Positions 1-5,486 of a stretch of DNA of 6,391 nucleotides are shown in pieces. Position 1 is the first letter of the stretch. Every line of letters starts with the position of its first letter. The translations under genes were made by a program, and so were the position numbers. The DNA is from Candidatus Acetothermia bacterium. Its GTDB lineage: Bacteria; Bipolaricaulota; Bipolaricaulia; Bipolaricaulales; Bipolaricaulaceae. The stretch covers positions 1 to 6,391 of the forward strand of contig PUMK01000363.1 of NCBI GenBank assembly GCA_003551325.1. Reading direction: 5' to 3'. The notes under the pieces are model-generated. The model had not been told where the DNA came from and did not search any database. It worked only from the letters and a program-made list of their open reading frames with translations.

Positions 1-1
1 C

Positions 2-790
2 TATCTTCCTGCGCTGATTCGCCCTCCCCAGAGGATCGTCGAGCGCTACAGCCGGTCGTTCTGCAACCGCTGCGACGTGGTGATCGCGCCGTCGGTGCAG
101 ATGAAGCAGGAGTTGGAGCGCTACCACATCAGCTCGCCGATCCGAGCATTGCCTTTTGGTGTTGATGCGGAGGACTTTGCGGGCGCAACACGGTGGGATG
201 CTCGAGGTGCCCTTGGGATTACCGTTCCCCACATTCTGCTCTACGTGGGCCGCCTTGGTTGGGAGAAGAACATCCAGTTTCTCTTGAGTGTGTACCGACG
301 GTTGCGCCAGCAGCGTCAGGACATCCATCTGGTGATTGCCGGTGATGGACCGCACCGCGTGCACCTGGAGCGACAGGCGCAGGCGATGCGTCTTGGGGGC
401 ACGGTGACCTTCACCGGTTTCCTCCCGCGGGCGCACCTGATCAGCCTCTATCGGCAGGCGGATGTGTTCGTGTTTGCCTCAAAGACGGAAACGCAGGGAC
501 TCGTGGTCGTTGAGGCCATGATGGCTGGCACACCGGCGGTGGCGATCGGCGCTCGTGGGGTGCTCGATGTTGTGGAGTCCGGCACAACCGGAATCCTCGT
601 CTCCGAGGATGAGGAAGCCTTTGCCAACGCGTGCGACGAGCTCCTGGATGACGAAGAGCGTCGCTTGCAGTTGGGTGAGGCCGGTCGCCGACAAGCACAT
701 GCGTTCACCGCGCAGGCATCGGTCGATCGCCTCCTGGCACTCTACCGCGAGCTACTCGACCGCCGAACCGAACAGCACCCAAGCACCTGA
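2..790 (+). CDS. GT4-family glycosyltransferase, C-terminal part (5' truncated by window edge)
   Basis: The reading frame is open from base 2, so the N-terminal half lies outside the window; 262 residues are visible (numbered from base 2). This is the nucleotide-sugar-binding half of a GT-B glycosyltransferase of CAZy family GT4, which moves a sugar from an activated donor to a lipid or glycan, usually at the inner membrane face. Seen: the linker PFGVD (51-55), YVGRLGWEKN (81-90), AGDGP (113-117), GFLPRAHL (139-146), and an exact E-x7-E donor-site motif with E163 and E171 in a TETQGLVVVEAM context, followed by AGTPAVA. The TETQGL form is common in diacylglycerol glucosyltransferases of glycolipid synthesis, so a membrane glycolipid enzyme is the leading guess, but acceptor and sugar cannot be read from this half. 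An internal GTG at 77 is unlikely to be the start, since homologous sequence continues upstream. It ends convergently, 23 bases from the THEP1 gene. Confidence 0.9.
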   Translation, partial: YLPALIRPPQRIVERYSRSFCNRCDVVIAPSVQMKQELERYHISSPIRALPFGVDAEDFAGATRWDARGALGITVPHILLYVGRLGWEKNIQFLLSVYRRLRQQRQDIHLVIAGDGPHRVHLERQAQAMRLGGTVTFTGFLPRAHLISLYRQADVFVFASKTETQGLVVVEAMMAGTPAVAIGARGVLDVVESGTTGILVSEDEEAFANACDELLDDEERRLQLGEAGRRQAHAFTAQASVDRLLALYRELLDRRTEQHPST

Positions 791-813
791 GCCCGAGGTC
801 TTGGGGAACGGTT

Positions 814-1347
814 TCACCTGTCGGAAGACGCGCTCTGTCGCAAGAAGAGCTCGCGTGCCTGTGCCAAGACCCGGGCACGATTGTTCTGTGACAGGCGAAG
901 GTGGAGATCGGCGTGTCGGCGTGCTGTGTACGCCAACGCATGCTTCGATGTGCGATGCACGGTGAGCACCATCCGAACGTCGGATTCGAGGGCTTTGCGT
1001 ACAGCTATGATGAACCGTGGCGATGTCAACTCCATCGGGCCGACTTCGTCGATGACGATGAGTTCCGCCGTGTCCACCGCTTGCTCAATCGCCGCGGCCC
1101 CGACCTCCTCAAGATCCTGTGTGTGGACGCGGTACCGCCCCAGTTTGGGACCGTGGGCATGGTGGAGATGGGCTAGGATCCCCTCTCTTCCCGTGGCGAG
1201 GTCGCGCACGTTGAACCCCACGCGTCGCCCCATCACACGGATCTCCTGGGTAACGATGCCCCCAGCCTTGAACGGTAGTTCGCTAAGCAGTGTCTGAACG
1301 AAGGAAGTCTTCCCGACACCGGGATTACCGCTGATGACAAGCTTCAT
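814..1347 (-). CDS. THEP1-like nucleoside triphosphatase
   Basis: A 177-residue P-loop NTPase of the THEP1 (DUF265) family, cytosolic enzymes that hydrolyse ATP, GTP and other NTPs; the physiological role of the family is not settled. Seen: Walker A GNPGVGKT at 7-14 right after the first strand, the family segment AGGIVTQEI...GRRVGFNV (28-47), and Walker B IVIDEVGPME (97-106). The C-terminal NNRARVLAQ (155-163) resembles the usual ending of the family. Length matches the normal 170-190 residues. The ATG at 1347-1345 has an AAGGG about 10 bases upstream. It lies 47 bases downstream of the TetR gene on the same strand, so co-transcription is likely, although a promoter-like hexamer and a perfect palindrome sit in that gap. 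The family assignment is firm; the biological substrate is unknown. Confidence 0.9.
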   Translation of the reverse strand: MKLVISGNPGVGKTSFVQTLLSELPFKAGGIVTQEIRVMGRRVGFNVRDLATGREGILAHLHHAHGPKLGRYRVHTQDLEEVGAAAIEQAVDTAELIVIDEVGPMELTSPRFIIAVRKALESDVRMVLTVHRTSKHALAYTARRHADLHLRLSQNNRARVLAQARELFLRQSASSDR

Positions 1348-1377
1348 GCCTCGTGTTCCCTTAGTATCGATTCCGAT

Positions 1378-1389
1378 TGGTGATCACCA
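1378..1389. promoter_or_regulatory. 12-bp perfect palindrome between TetR and THEP1 genes
   Basis: TGGTGATCACCA is its own reverse complement. It sits in the 47-base gap after the TetR stop and about 30 bases before the THEP1 start. On the minus strand a hexamer GATACT (1368-1363), a 4/6 match to a -10 box, follows it, so the palindrome would fall in the spacer or -35 zone of a possible internal THEP1 promoter. It could be a regulator binding site. With no poly-T tract and no loop it is not a convincing terminator, and chance is possible. Confidence 0.3.
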
Positions 1390-1394
1390 TGCTG

Positions 1395-1994
1395 CTACGA
1401 GCCCGAGCTCTGGCAGAGACGCATGAGGCGCGGCCACAGTTCTTCCGGGTCGATGCGCTCGGGGTCCGCAAGGTGCTGGATCAGGAGGCCCTCCAGCAAT
1501 GCAACGGCCAGGACCGCTATCAGATCGACCTCGTGTGTGTCCGGACTCAGGCTCACCAGGTCGCGTGCAGCTTGCCGTGCATCTTCAAAAGCCTCAGCAA
1601 GCCCCTTTCGGGCTTGCTCGTCCTTGATCGACATCCGCAGGAAGAGGATCTCGGCGTGCAGCAGCACAGGAGCCGACAACATGCCACGGATCATCTGCGC
1701 TCCACCTTCGCTGAGCAGGTCCCACGGTGATTGGCCTTGAGGCTCTCCGGAACGGCGGATCCACTCCATGAGGTCAAGCCACGTACCCAGCAGCGAGAGC
1801 AGCACAGCGCGCTTGTCGTGGAAGTGGCGGTATACGGTTGCGCGGGATACCCCGGCCTCTTGCGCGATGGCTGTGACGCTGACGTGCTCGTAACCGTCTT
1901 GGGAGAAGAGGCGGAGGGCCGCCTCCATGATTGCGGCGCGCGTTCGTTCTCCTCGTCCGTCCTTCCGTCGTTCGGCCACGCGTAAGCCTACCAT
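1395..1994 (-). CDS. TetR/AcrR-family transcriptional regulator
   Basis: A 199-residue DNA-binding regulator. The N-terminal TetR_N domain covers about residues 17-63, with RTRAAIMEAALRLFSQDGY leading into the helix-turn-helix VTAIAQEAGVSRATVYRHF (40-58) and the family-typical KRAVLL after it. The rest is an all-helical ligand-binding and dimerisation domain that is too variable to name a ligand. Start: the frame stays open upstream to 2126, but that part would overlap the divergent permease and does not look like TetR sequence. The ATG at 1994 is preferred; a GTG at 1979 (AGG 7 bases upstream) is an alternative giving 194 residues, and neither site has a strong Shine-Dalgarno. It is transcribed divergently from the AEC permease across 51 bases, the typical layout for a repressor controlling its neighbour and itself. 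THEP1 lies downstream, probably in the same transcript. Confidence 0.92.
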   Translation of the reverse strand: MVGLRVAERRKDGRGERTRAAIMEAALRLFSQDGYEHVSVTAIAQEAGVSRATVYRHFHDKRAVLLSLLGTWLDLMEWIRRSGEPQGQSPWDLLSEGGAQMIRGMLSAPVLLHAEILFLRMSIKDEQARKGLAEAFEDARQAARDLVSLSPDTHEVDLIAVLAVALLEGLLIQHLADPERIDPEELWPRLMRLCQSSGS

Positions 1995-2045
1995 CCGCCG
2001 GGTTGTGGCGACAAACCGTGCGTCAAGAACGGGGGTTGGGTACGC
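1995..2045. promoter_or_regulatory. Divergent TetR / AEC intergenic region, candidate operator
   Basis: These 51 bases must hold the promoters of both the regulator and the permease if each has its own. The clearest symmetry is GGTTGTGGCGACAAACC at 2001-2017: the ends GGTT and AACC are inverted repeats separated by 9 bases, and pairing extends two more bases if one A is bulged. TetR proteins commonly bind imperfect palindromes of this size in such a position. A TTGACG (-35-like) is present on the minus strand at 2026-2021, but no matching -10 box stands at 16-18 bases, so no promoter is called. The operator is a guess. Confidence 0.3.
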
Positions 2046-2951
2046 TTGGGTCTCGTGCTGGCGAATGCGTTGCTGCCGGTGTTTCTCGTTGCAGGGGTGG
2101 GGTGGTTGTTGCGCAAGAAGCTGCACCTCGACGCCGCTCCCCTGGCGCGTGTCACGTTCTGGTGCTTGTCCCCAGCGCTGATCTTCAACTCCCTGAGTAC
2201 AGCACAGTTACCGGCGGCGACGGTGGGGTTGGTTATTGCCGTAGCTGTGGGTCATCACATCACGATGCTGCTTCTCTCTCTCCCCCTGCGGCGGAAGCTT
2301 CTGCCCGGTGATCAACACGGTCAGTCCATCGCTTCCCTCACCATGATGTTCGGCAACTGCGGGAACCTGGGGTTGCCGGTTCTTCTCCTGGCGCTGGGAC
2401 GGACAGCATTCGACGTAGGGGTGATCTTTGTGGCTGTCAACTCGGTGCTCATCTCCACACTGGGCATCACCACCGTCACCTGGGAGGGGAGTCTCTCATG
2501 GCGGCGCATCCTGCACAGCGTTGTTCGCATCCCATGGCTCTACGCTGTGGCCCTCGCGGTCGTCGTGCGTGCTGTGGGAAGCATGCCCGAGTGGTTGAGC
2601 AATGCCACAGAGCTTCTCGCAGGTGGAGCGATCCCCGTGATGTTGCTGCTCTTGGGCATGCAGCTAGCCGATGTCCGGCTGCGACACGTGGCTAAGGAAG
2701 CCACGGCGTTCGCTTCTGCAAGGATTGTGCTGGGTCCGTTGGTTGCATGGGGACTCACCGCGGCGCTCGGGGTGACAGGAGTTGTGCGCGGGGCGTTGAT
2801 TGTGGAGGGTAGTGTTCCAACAGCGGTCAACAGTCTGATCCTCGCGCTTCAGTACAAGCGGCGTCCCGATCTTGCGGCCTCGGTATTGCTTCTTTCGACA
2901 GCTCTTTCTGCGATCAGCCTGCCGTTGGTGTTGCACTTCCTTGCGGGTTAG
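2046..2951 (+). CDS. AEC (auxin efflux carrier)-family permease
   Basis: A 301-residue integral inner-membrane transporter of the AEC family, whose bacterial members move small organic anions such as malate or malonate, or other weak acids. The protein is almost entirely hydrophobic, with about ten candidate membrane segments (near 4-22, 34-50, 57-79, 98-118, 122-142, 159-178, 189-207, 217-242, 246-268 and 276-299). Family signatures seen: the start NALLPVFLVAGVGWLLRKK, the broken-helix motif FGNCGNLGLPV (102-112), AIPVMLLLLGMQLA (195-208), and EGSVPTAVNSLILA (254-267). The start is TTG at 2046, with a G-rich GGGGGT about 10 bases upstream; GTG at 2055 would also fit the usual short N-terminus. 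It is divergent from the TetR gene, which probably regulates it. The dehydrogenase follows 61 bases later, but with its own strong ribosome site. The substrate cannot be read from sequence. Confidence 0.9.
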   Translation: MGLVLANALLPVFLVAGVGWLLRKKLHLDAAPLARVTFWCLSPALIFNSLSTAQLPAATVGLVIAVAVGHHITMLLLSLPLRRKLLPGDQHGQSIASLTMMFGNCGNLGLPVLLLALGRTAFDVGVIFVAVNSVLISTLGITTVTWEGSLSWRRILHSVVRIPWLYAVALAVVVRAVGSMPEWLSNATELLAGGAIPVMLLLLGMQLADVRLRHVAKEATAFASARIVLGPLVAWGLTAALGVTGVVRGALIVEGSVPTAVNSLILALQYKRRPDLAASVLLLSTALSAISLPLVLHFLAG

Positions 2952-2964
2952 GGTTAGTCGCCGC

Positions 2965-2992
2965 ATGACCGGCCATAGGTAGAGCGTAGGAT
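2965..2992 (+). promoter_or_regulatory. Candidate sigma70-type promoter for the dehydrogenase gene
   Basis: ATGACC (2965-2970, 4/6 to TTGACA) and TAGGAT (2987-2992, 4/6 to TATAAT) are separated by 16 bases. The -10 hexamer ends exactly 20 bases before the ATG at 3013, which would give a leader of about 14 bases containing little more than the Shine-Dalgarno. The match is moderate, and transcription reading through from the permease is equally possible. Confidence 0.35.
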
Positions 2993-2999
2993 TGCCAAC

Positions 3000-3006
3000 A
3001 GGAGGT
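3000..3006 (+). promoter_or_regulatory. Strong ribosome binding site fixing the dehydrogenase start
   Basis: AGGAGGT is a near-perfect Shine-Dalgarno, 6 bases before the ATG at 3013. It decides against the upstream in-frame start at 2992, which would place the site inside the coding region. Confidence 0.85.
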
Positions 3007-3012
3007 ACAGCG

Positions 3013-3993
3013 ATGGCACATGTGTTCGTCACGACGCAGGCGTTTCCCGACGCGATCCGAAGACTCACTGAGCATGGACACGATGTTCACACAACGGAGA
3101 AGGCTCTCATGCCTCGCGAGGAATTGCTCAACGGGGTCGAACAGGCGGAGGCCTTGGTGTGTTTGCTTGCCGACAGGGTCGATGAAGAACTGTTTGACCG
3201 TGCTCCCCATCTTCGGGTGGTCGCTAACCTAGGTGTTGGTGTGGACAACATCGATGTGGGAGTGGCCACACAGCGTGGCATTGCGGTAACGAATACCCCG
3301 GATGTGCTCACCGAGACCACCGCTGATCTGGGCTGGGCGCTCCTCATGGCCGCTGCGCGCAGAATCGTGGAGGCGGACGTTCACCTGCGGGAACATGGAT
3401 TTCCTGGCTGGACGTTTATCCCTCCGCACCTTGGAGTCGACGTGTTTGGCGCGACCTTGGGTGTTGTCGGAGCGGGCAGGATAGGAAGTGCGGTGGCGCG
3501 TCGAGCTGTGGGCTTCTCCATGCCCGTGCTCTACTGTGCGCGCACCGACAAGCCAGAGCTCGAACGGGCGGTGGGTGCTCGGCGTGCGTCGCTTGACCAG
3601 ATCCTTACCGAGAGCGATTTCGTCGTGCTCTGCGTCCCCCTCACGGAGGACACCCATCATCTGATCGGTCGTCGAGAACTCGCTCGGATGAAGGACACGG
3701 CTGTCCTGGTCAACATCGCGCGGGGGCCAGTGGTTGATGAGGAAGCGCTTGTCGAGGCCCTACGTGCAGGACGGCCTAGAACCGCGGCGTTGGATGTGTT
3801 CGAGAGGGAACCCGAGGTCCACCCGGGTCTCCTCCCGATGCGTAACGTGGTGGTCACACCGCACATTGGATCGGCCACCGAAGCCACACGGAAGAAGATG
3901 GCCCACCTGGCTGTGGACGGTGTGTTGGCAATCCTGTCCGGGCGACAACCCGCAAACCTTGTCAACCGAGAGGTACCGTTGGGTGGAGTGTAA
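3013..3993 (+). CDS. D-2-hydroxyacid dehydrogenase, glyoxylate/hydroxypyruvate reductase type
   Basis: A 326-residue cytosolic NAD(P)-dependent dehydrogenase that interconverts 2-oxo acids and D-2-hydroxyacids. Seen: the substrate-loop motif LGVGVDNID (73-81), NTPDVLTETTADL (94-106), Rossmann motif GAGRIG (153-158), and the catalytic triad R237 (NIARGP), E266 (DVFEREP) and H284 (TPHIGSAT). The R-to-E spacing of 29 and E-to-H spacing of 18 match glyoxylate reductases (GyaR/GRHPR), as does the run GVDVFGATLGVVGAGRIG. After strand beta-2 the sequence reads CARTDKPE, with R177-T178 where NAD-specific enzymes usually carry an acidic residue, so NADPH use is plausible. The length (about 320-335) also fits GyaR. 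A phosphoglycerate dehydrogenase role (SerA) is less likely, because no C-terminal ACT domain is present. The substrate is probably glyoxylate or hydroxypyruvate; the exact one is inference. Confidence 0.92.
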   Translation: MAHVFVTTQAFPDAIRRLTEHGHDVHTTEKALMPREELLNGVEQAEALVCLLADRVDEELFDRAPHLRVVANLGVGVDNIDVGVATQRGIAVTNTPDVLTETTADLGWALLMAAARRIVEADVHLREHGFPGWTFIPPHLGVDVFGATLGVVGAGRIGSAVARRAVGFSMPVLYCARTDKPELERAVGARRASLDQILTESDFVVLCVPLTEDTHHLIGRRELARMKDTAVLVNIARGPVVDEEALVEALRAGRPRTAALDVFEREPEVHPGLLPMRNVVVTPHIGSATEATRKKMAHLAVDGVLAILSGRQPANLVNREVPLGGV

Positions 3994-4025
3994 TGCCCAT
4001 ACCGCTTCTTCTGCCCCCGCGGGTG

Positions 4026-4031
4026 TATAAT
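4026..4031 (+). promoter_or_regulatory. Consensus -10 box upstream of the secreted-protein gene
   Basis: TATAAT is a 6/6 match to the sigma70 -10 consensus in otherwise GC-rich DNA, ending 20 bases before the ATG at 4052. No good -35 hexamer stands 16-18 bases upstream (around 4003-4009 reads CGCTTCT). Initiation near 4038 would give a leader of about 14 bases that begins at the Shine-Dalgarno. It probably drives both the secreted protein and the Fpg/Nei homologue. Confidence 0.6.
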
Positions 4032-4038
4032 CCCCTCA

Positions 4039-4046
4039 AGAGGTGA
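4039..4046 (+). promoter_or_regulatory. Ribosome binding site fixing the secreted-protein start
   Basis: AGAGGTGA lies just before the ATG at 4052, with the GAGGTG core ending 6 bases upstream. This favours the ATG over the in-frame GTG at 4043, which is itself part of the site, and it places the signal peptide's MKR at the N-terminus. Confidence 0.75.
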
Positions 4047-4051
4047 TCCCC

Positions 4052-4624
4052 ATGAAACGTGCGATGATCCTTTCGCTCGTGTTATCGATGGCCCTGGGTG
4101 GTTGGGCGATGGCCCAGTGTAGCTGCCTGCCTACAACCCGACCGGCCACTCCGCGTTGCTATGTCTCGTTCCAGCAGTGTCAGCAGATCGAGATTGGGCT
4201 GCGCACTCCACGGCCCTTCTTCCCGCTGTTCTGCTGTTCGCCCTGCGCGCAGCCGGCCGCACCGAATGTCGTCGGGTGGCGTGTGGAGACGCTGGAAGGG
4301 GTGTTGGTCTACGAGCAAGAACTGTACGCCCCTGCGTCCGGGTCGTCGTTCTCCGCCGTGTGGGATCAGGTGGACATGGACGGACAGCAGGTCGCTCCGG
4401 GATACTACGAGGTGAGCGTGGTCACACAGGACGGCATCTACAGCAAGCATCTTCGGATCCTCGACAGGTGCCAGTTCGTGTTCCCGTTCTTCAGTTTTGG
4501 CTGTTCTACCTCTGCCTGTGGCCCGGATGTTTCGCTGTCGCGTTACGTGCCGCCGCGACCGCCCAGCACGTGCTGCATGCCATGCCTTCCGAGCCCGTGT
4601 CTGCCGCACCCGTGCTGTCCGTAG
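4052..4624 (+). CDS. Secreted Cys/Pro-rich protein with FlgD/Ig-like core
   Basis: A 190-residue exported protein of no family I can name. A Sec signal peptide is clear: MKR, a hydrophobic stretch 5-17, and cleavage probably after AMA (19-21). The following QC is not a proper lipobox, so it is probably not a lipoprotein. The mature protein has three parts: a Cys/Pro-rich N-terminal segment (23-72; Cys 23, 25, 36, 43, 61, 62, 65), a Cys-free beta-rich core (about 73-139), and a Cys/Pro-rich tail (140-190; Cys 140, 151, 156, 174, 175, 178, 183, 188, 189). The core has the FlgD-like Ig pattern, VVGWRVETLEG...VWDQVDMDGQQVAPGYYEVSV, in which a W-D-x-x-D-x-x-G turn precedes a G-Y-Y strand. FlgD-like modules occur in many extracytoplasmic proteins, so a flagellar role is not implied. 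The 16 Cys could form disulfides or bind metal. The Fpg/Nei homologue starts 3 bases after its stop, in the same frame. Confidence 0.8.
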   Translation: MKRAMILSLVLSMALGGWAMAQCSCLPTTRPATPRCYVSFQQCQQIEIGLRTPRPFFPLFCCSPCAQPAAPNVVGWRVETLEGVLVYEQELYAPASGSSFSAVWDQVDMDGQQVAPGYYEVSVVTQDGIYSKHLRILDRCQFVFPFFSFGCSTSACGPDVSLSRYVPPRPPSTCCMPCLPSPCLPHPCCP

Positions 4625-4627
4625 TCG

Positions 4628-5437
4628 GTGCTGGAGTTACCTGACGCAGAGGTTCTGAAGGAGAATCTCTCCTCGCGGATCAGCGGGCGCGGGGTTGTAG
4701 GGGTTGAGGTGTTGCGTCCTCAGCTCTTCCGTGAAACCCCGCTCCCGCCTACGGTCCTGCAAGGGACCACAGCGGGACCAGTACAGCGCAGAGGGCACTA
4801 CCTTTTCCTCACGTTTGGCGTGGGTCCACGCTTGGTGCTGGACCTGGCGCCGTGGGCATGGGTTTGGCATGGTCAGTCTGCGTATCCCCCGACAAGGACT
4901 ACGGGGCTGCGTCTGCTCCTCGACGACGACACGGATCTCCGCGTTATCCTACCCGGGCCCCGAAAACCCGCTAGAGCATGGATTGTCGACCAACCGACGC
5001 AGCTCACCCCCATCAGGGAACTGGGCATCGAACCGCTGACCCCACGGTTTTCCCTGGAGAGCTTCGACGAGCAGATCAGAGGACGAAGGCGCATGCTGAA
5101 GGAATTGCTCGTCGATCCCGGCGTGGTCGCGGGAGTCGGGGACGCCTATGCTGACGAGATCCTTTATGAAGCACGGTTGTCCCCGATTCGCCACGCGAAC
5201 ACCCTGGGCGCGACGGAACGTGAGCGCCTATGGGCGGCGATCCCGCGAACACTGGTGTGGGCAGTCGAGACGTTGCGTGCACGTTTGGGTGGAACGCTGT
5301 TCGAGAAGGAAATACGAGATTTCCTCAAGGTCCATGGGCGTGGAGGAGCGCCCTGCTTGTCCTGTGGGCAACCGCTGGCGGAGATCCTGTTCGACGACCG
5401 CCGCACAAACCACTGCCCCCGCTGTCAAGCTGGGTAG
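4628..5437 (+). CDS. Fpg/Nei-family DNA glycosylase homologue with altered catalytic residues
   Basis: A 269-residue homologue of formamidopyrimidine-DNA glycosylase / endonuclease VIII, enzymes that excise oxidised bases and nick the abasic site. Fold signatures seen: N-terminus ELPDAEVLKENL, beta-hairpin RRGHYLFLTF (54-63), H2TH region LLVDPGVVAGVGDAYADEILYEARLSP (160-186), EIRDFLKVHGR (228-238), and a zinc finger with Cys 243, 246, 263 and 266, including R258 before the third Cys. Length matches the family. Oddities: residue 2, the N-terminal Pro nucleophile in Fpg/Nei, is Leu; the hairpin Lys at 57 is His; the H2TH Asn of GxGN is Asp172; E3 is kept. The start is GTG at 4628; an in-frame TAG at 4622 excludes anything upstream, so the missing Pro is not a start-site mistake. 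There is no visible Shine-Dalgarno, so translation probably depends on the preceding gene. It could be a lyase-deficient glycosylase or a DNA-binding relative. Family sure, activity unsure. Confidence 0.9.
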   Translation: MLELPDAEVLKENLSSRISGRGVVGVEVLRPQLFRETPLPPTVLQGTTAGPVQRRGHYLFLTFGVGPRLVLDLAPWAWVWHGQSAYPPTRTTGLRLLLDDDTDLRVILPGPRKPARAWIVDQPTQLTPIRELGIEPLTPRFSLESFDEQIRGRRRMLKELLVDPGVVAGVGDAYADEILYEARLSPIRHANTLGATERERLWAAIPRTLVWAVETLRARLGGTLFEKEIRDFLKVHGRGGAPCLSCGQPLAEILFDDRRTNHCPRCQAG

Positions 5438-5486
5438 GCGGCGCTGAACAGCATCGGAACCTTGTTGGTTGATGTGTTCGGCGGAT

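Noticed and set aside
1995..2126. A 44-residue N-terminal extension of the TetR protein
   Set aside because: It would overlap the 5' end of the divergent permease gene, lacks family resemblance, and TetR proteins normally begin shortly before the helix-turn-helix domain.
2945..2956. Two tandem GGGTTA units at the end of the permease gene
   Set aside because: Two copies spanning a stop codon are easily explained by chance; there is no longer array.
2992..3012. Upstream in-frame start for the dehydrogenase
   Set aside because: It would place the near-perfect Shine-Dalgarno inside the coding region; the ATG at 3013 has ideal spacing and gives the usual N-terminus.
3229..3660. A 143-residue minus-strand frame inside the dehydrogenase gene
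   Set aside because: It is entirely antisense to a strongly supported dehydrogenase and has no family-like sequence.
4082..4609. A 175-residue minus-strand open frame opposite the secreted-protein gene
   Set aside because: The + strand gene has a TATAAT box, a Shine-Dalgarno and a clear signal peptide. The antisense frame is Arg/His-rich, as expected of a shadow in GC-rich DNA.
4156..4644. A 162-residue + strand frame overlapping the secreted-protein and Fpg/Nei genes
   Set aside because: No start signal and no recognisable protein; it is an out-of-frame reading of real coding sequence.
5453..5473. Possible terminator hairpin between the convergent Fpg/Nei and HAD genes
   Set aside because: The stem is only AACC/GGTT plus three outer pairs across a two-base bulge, and no T-run follows on either strand.
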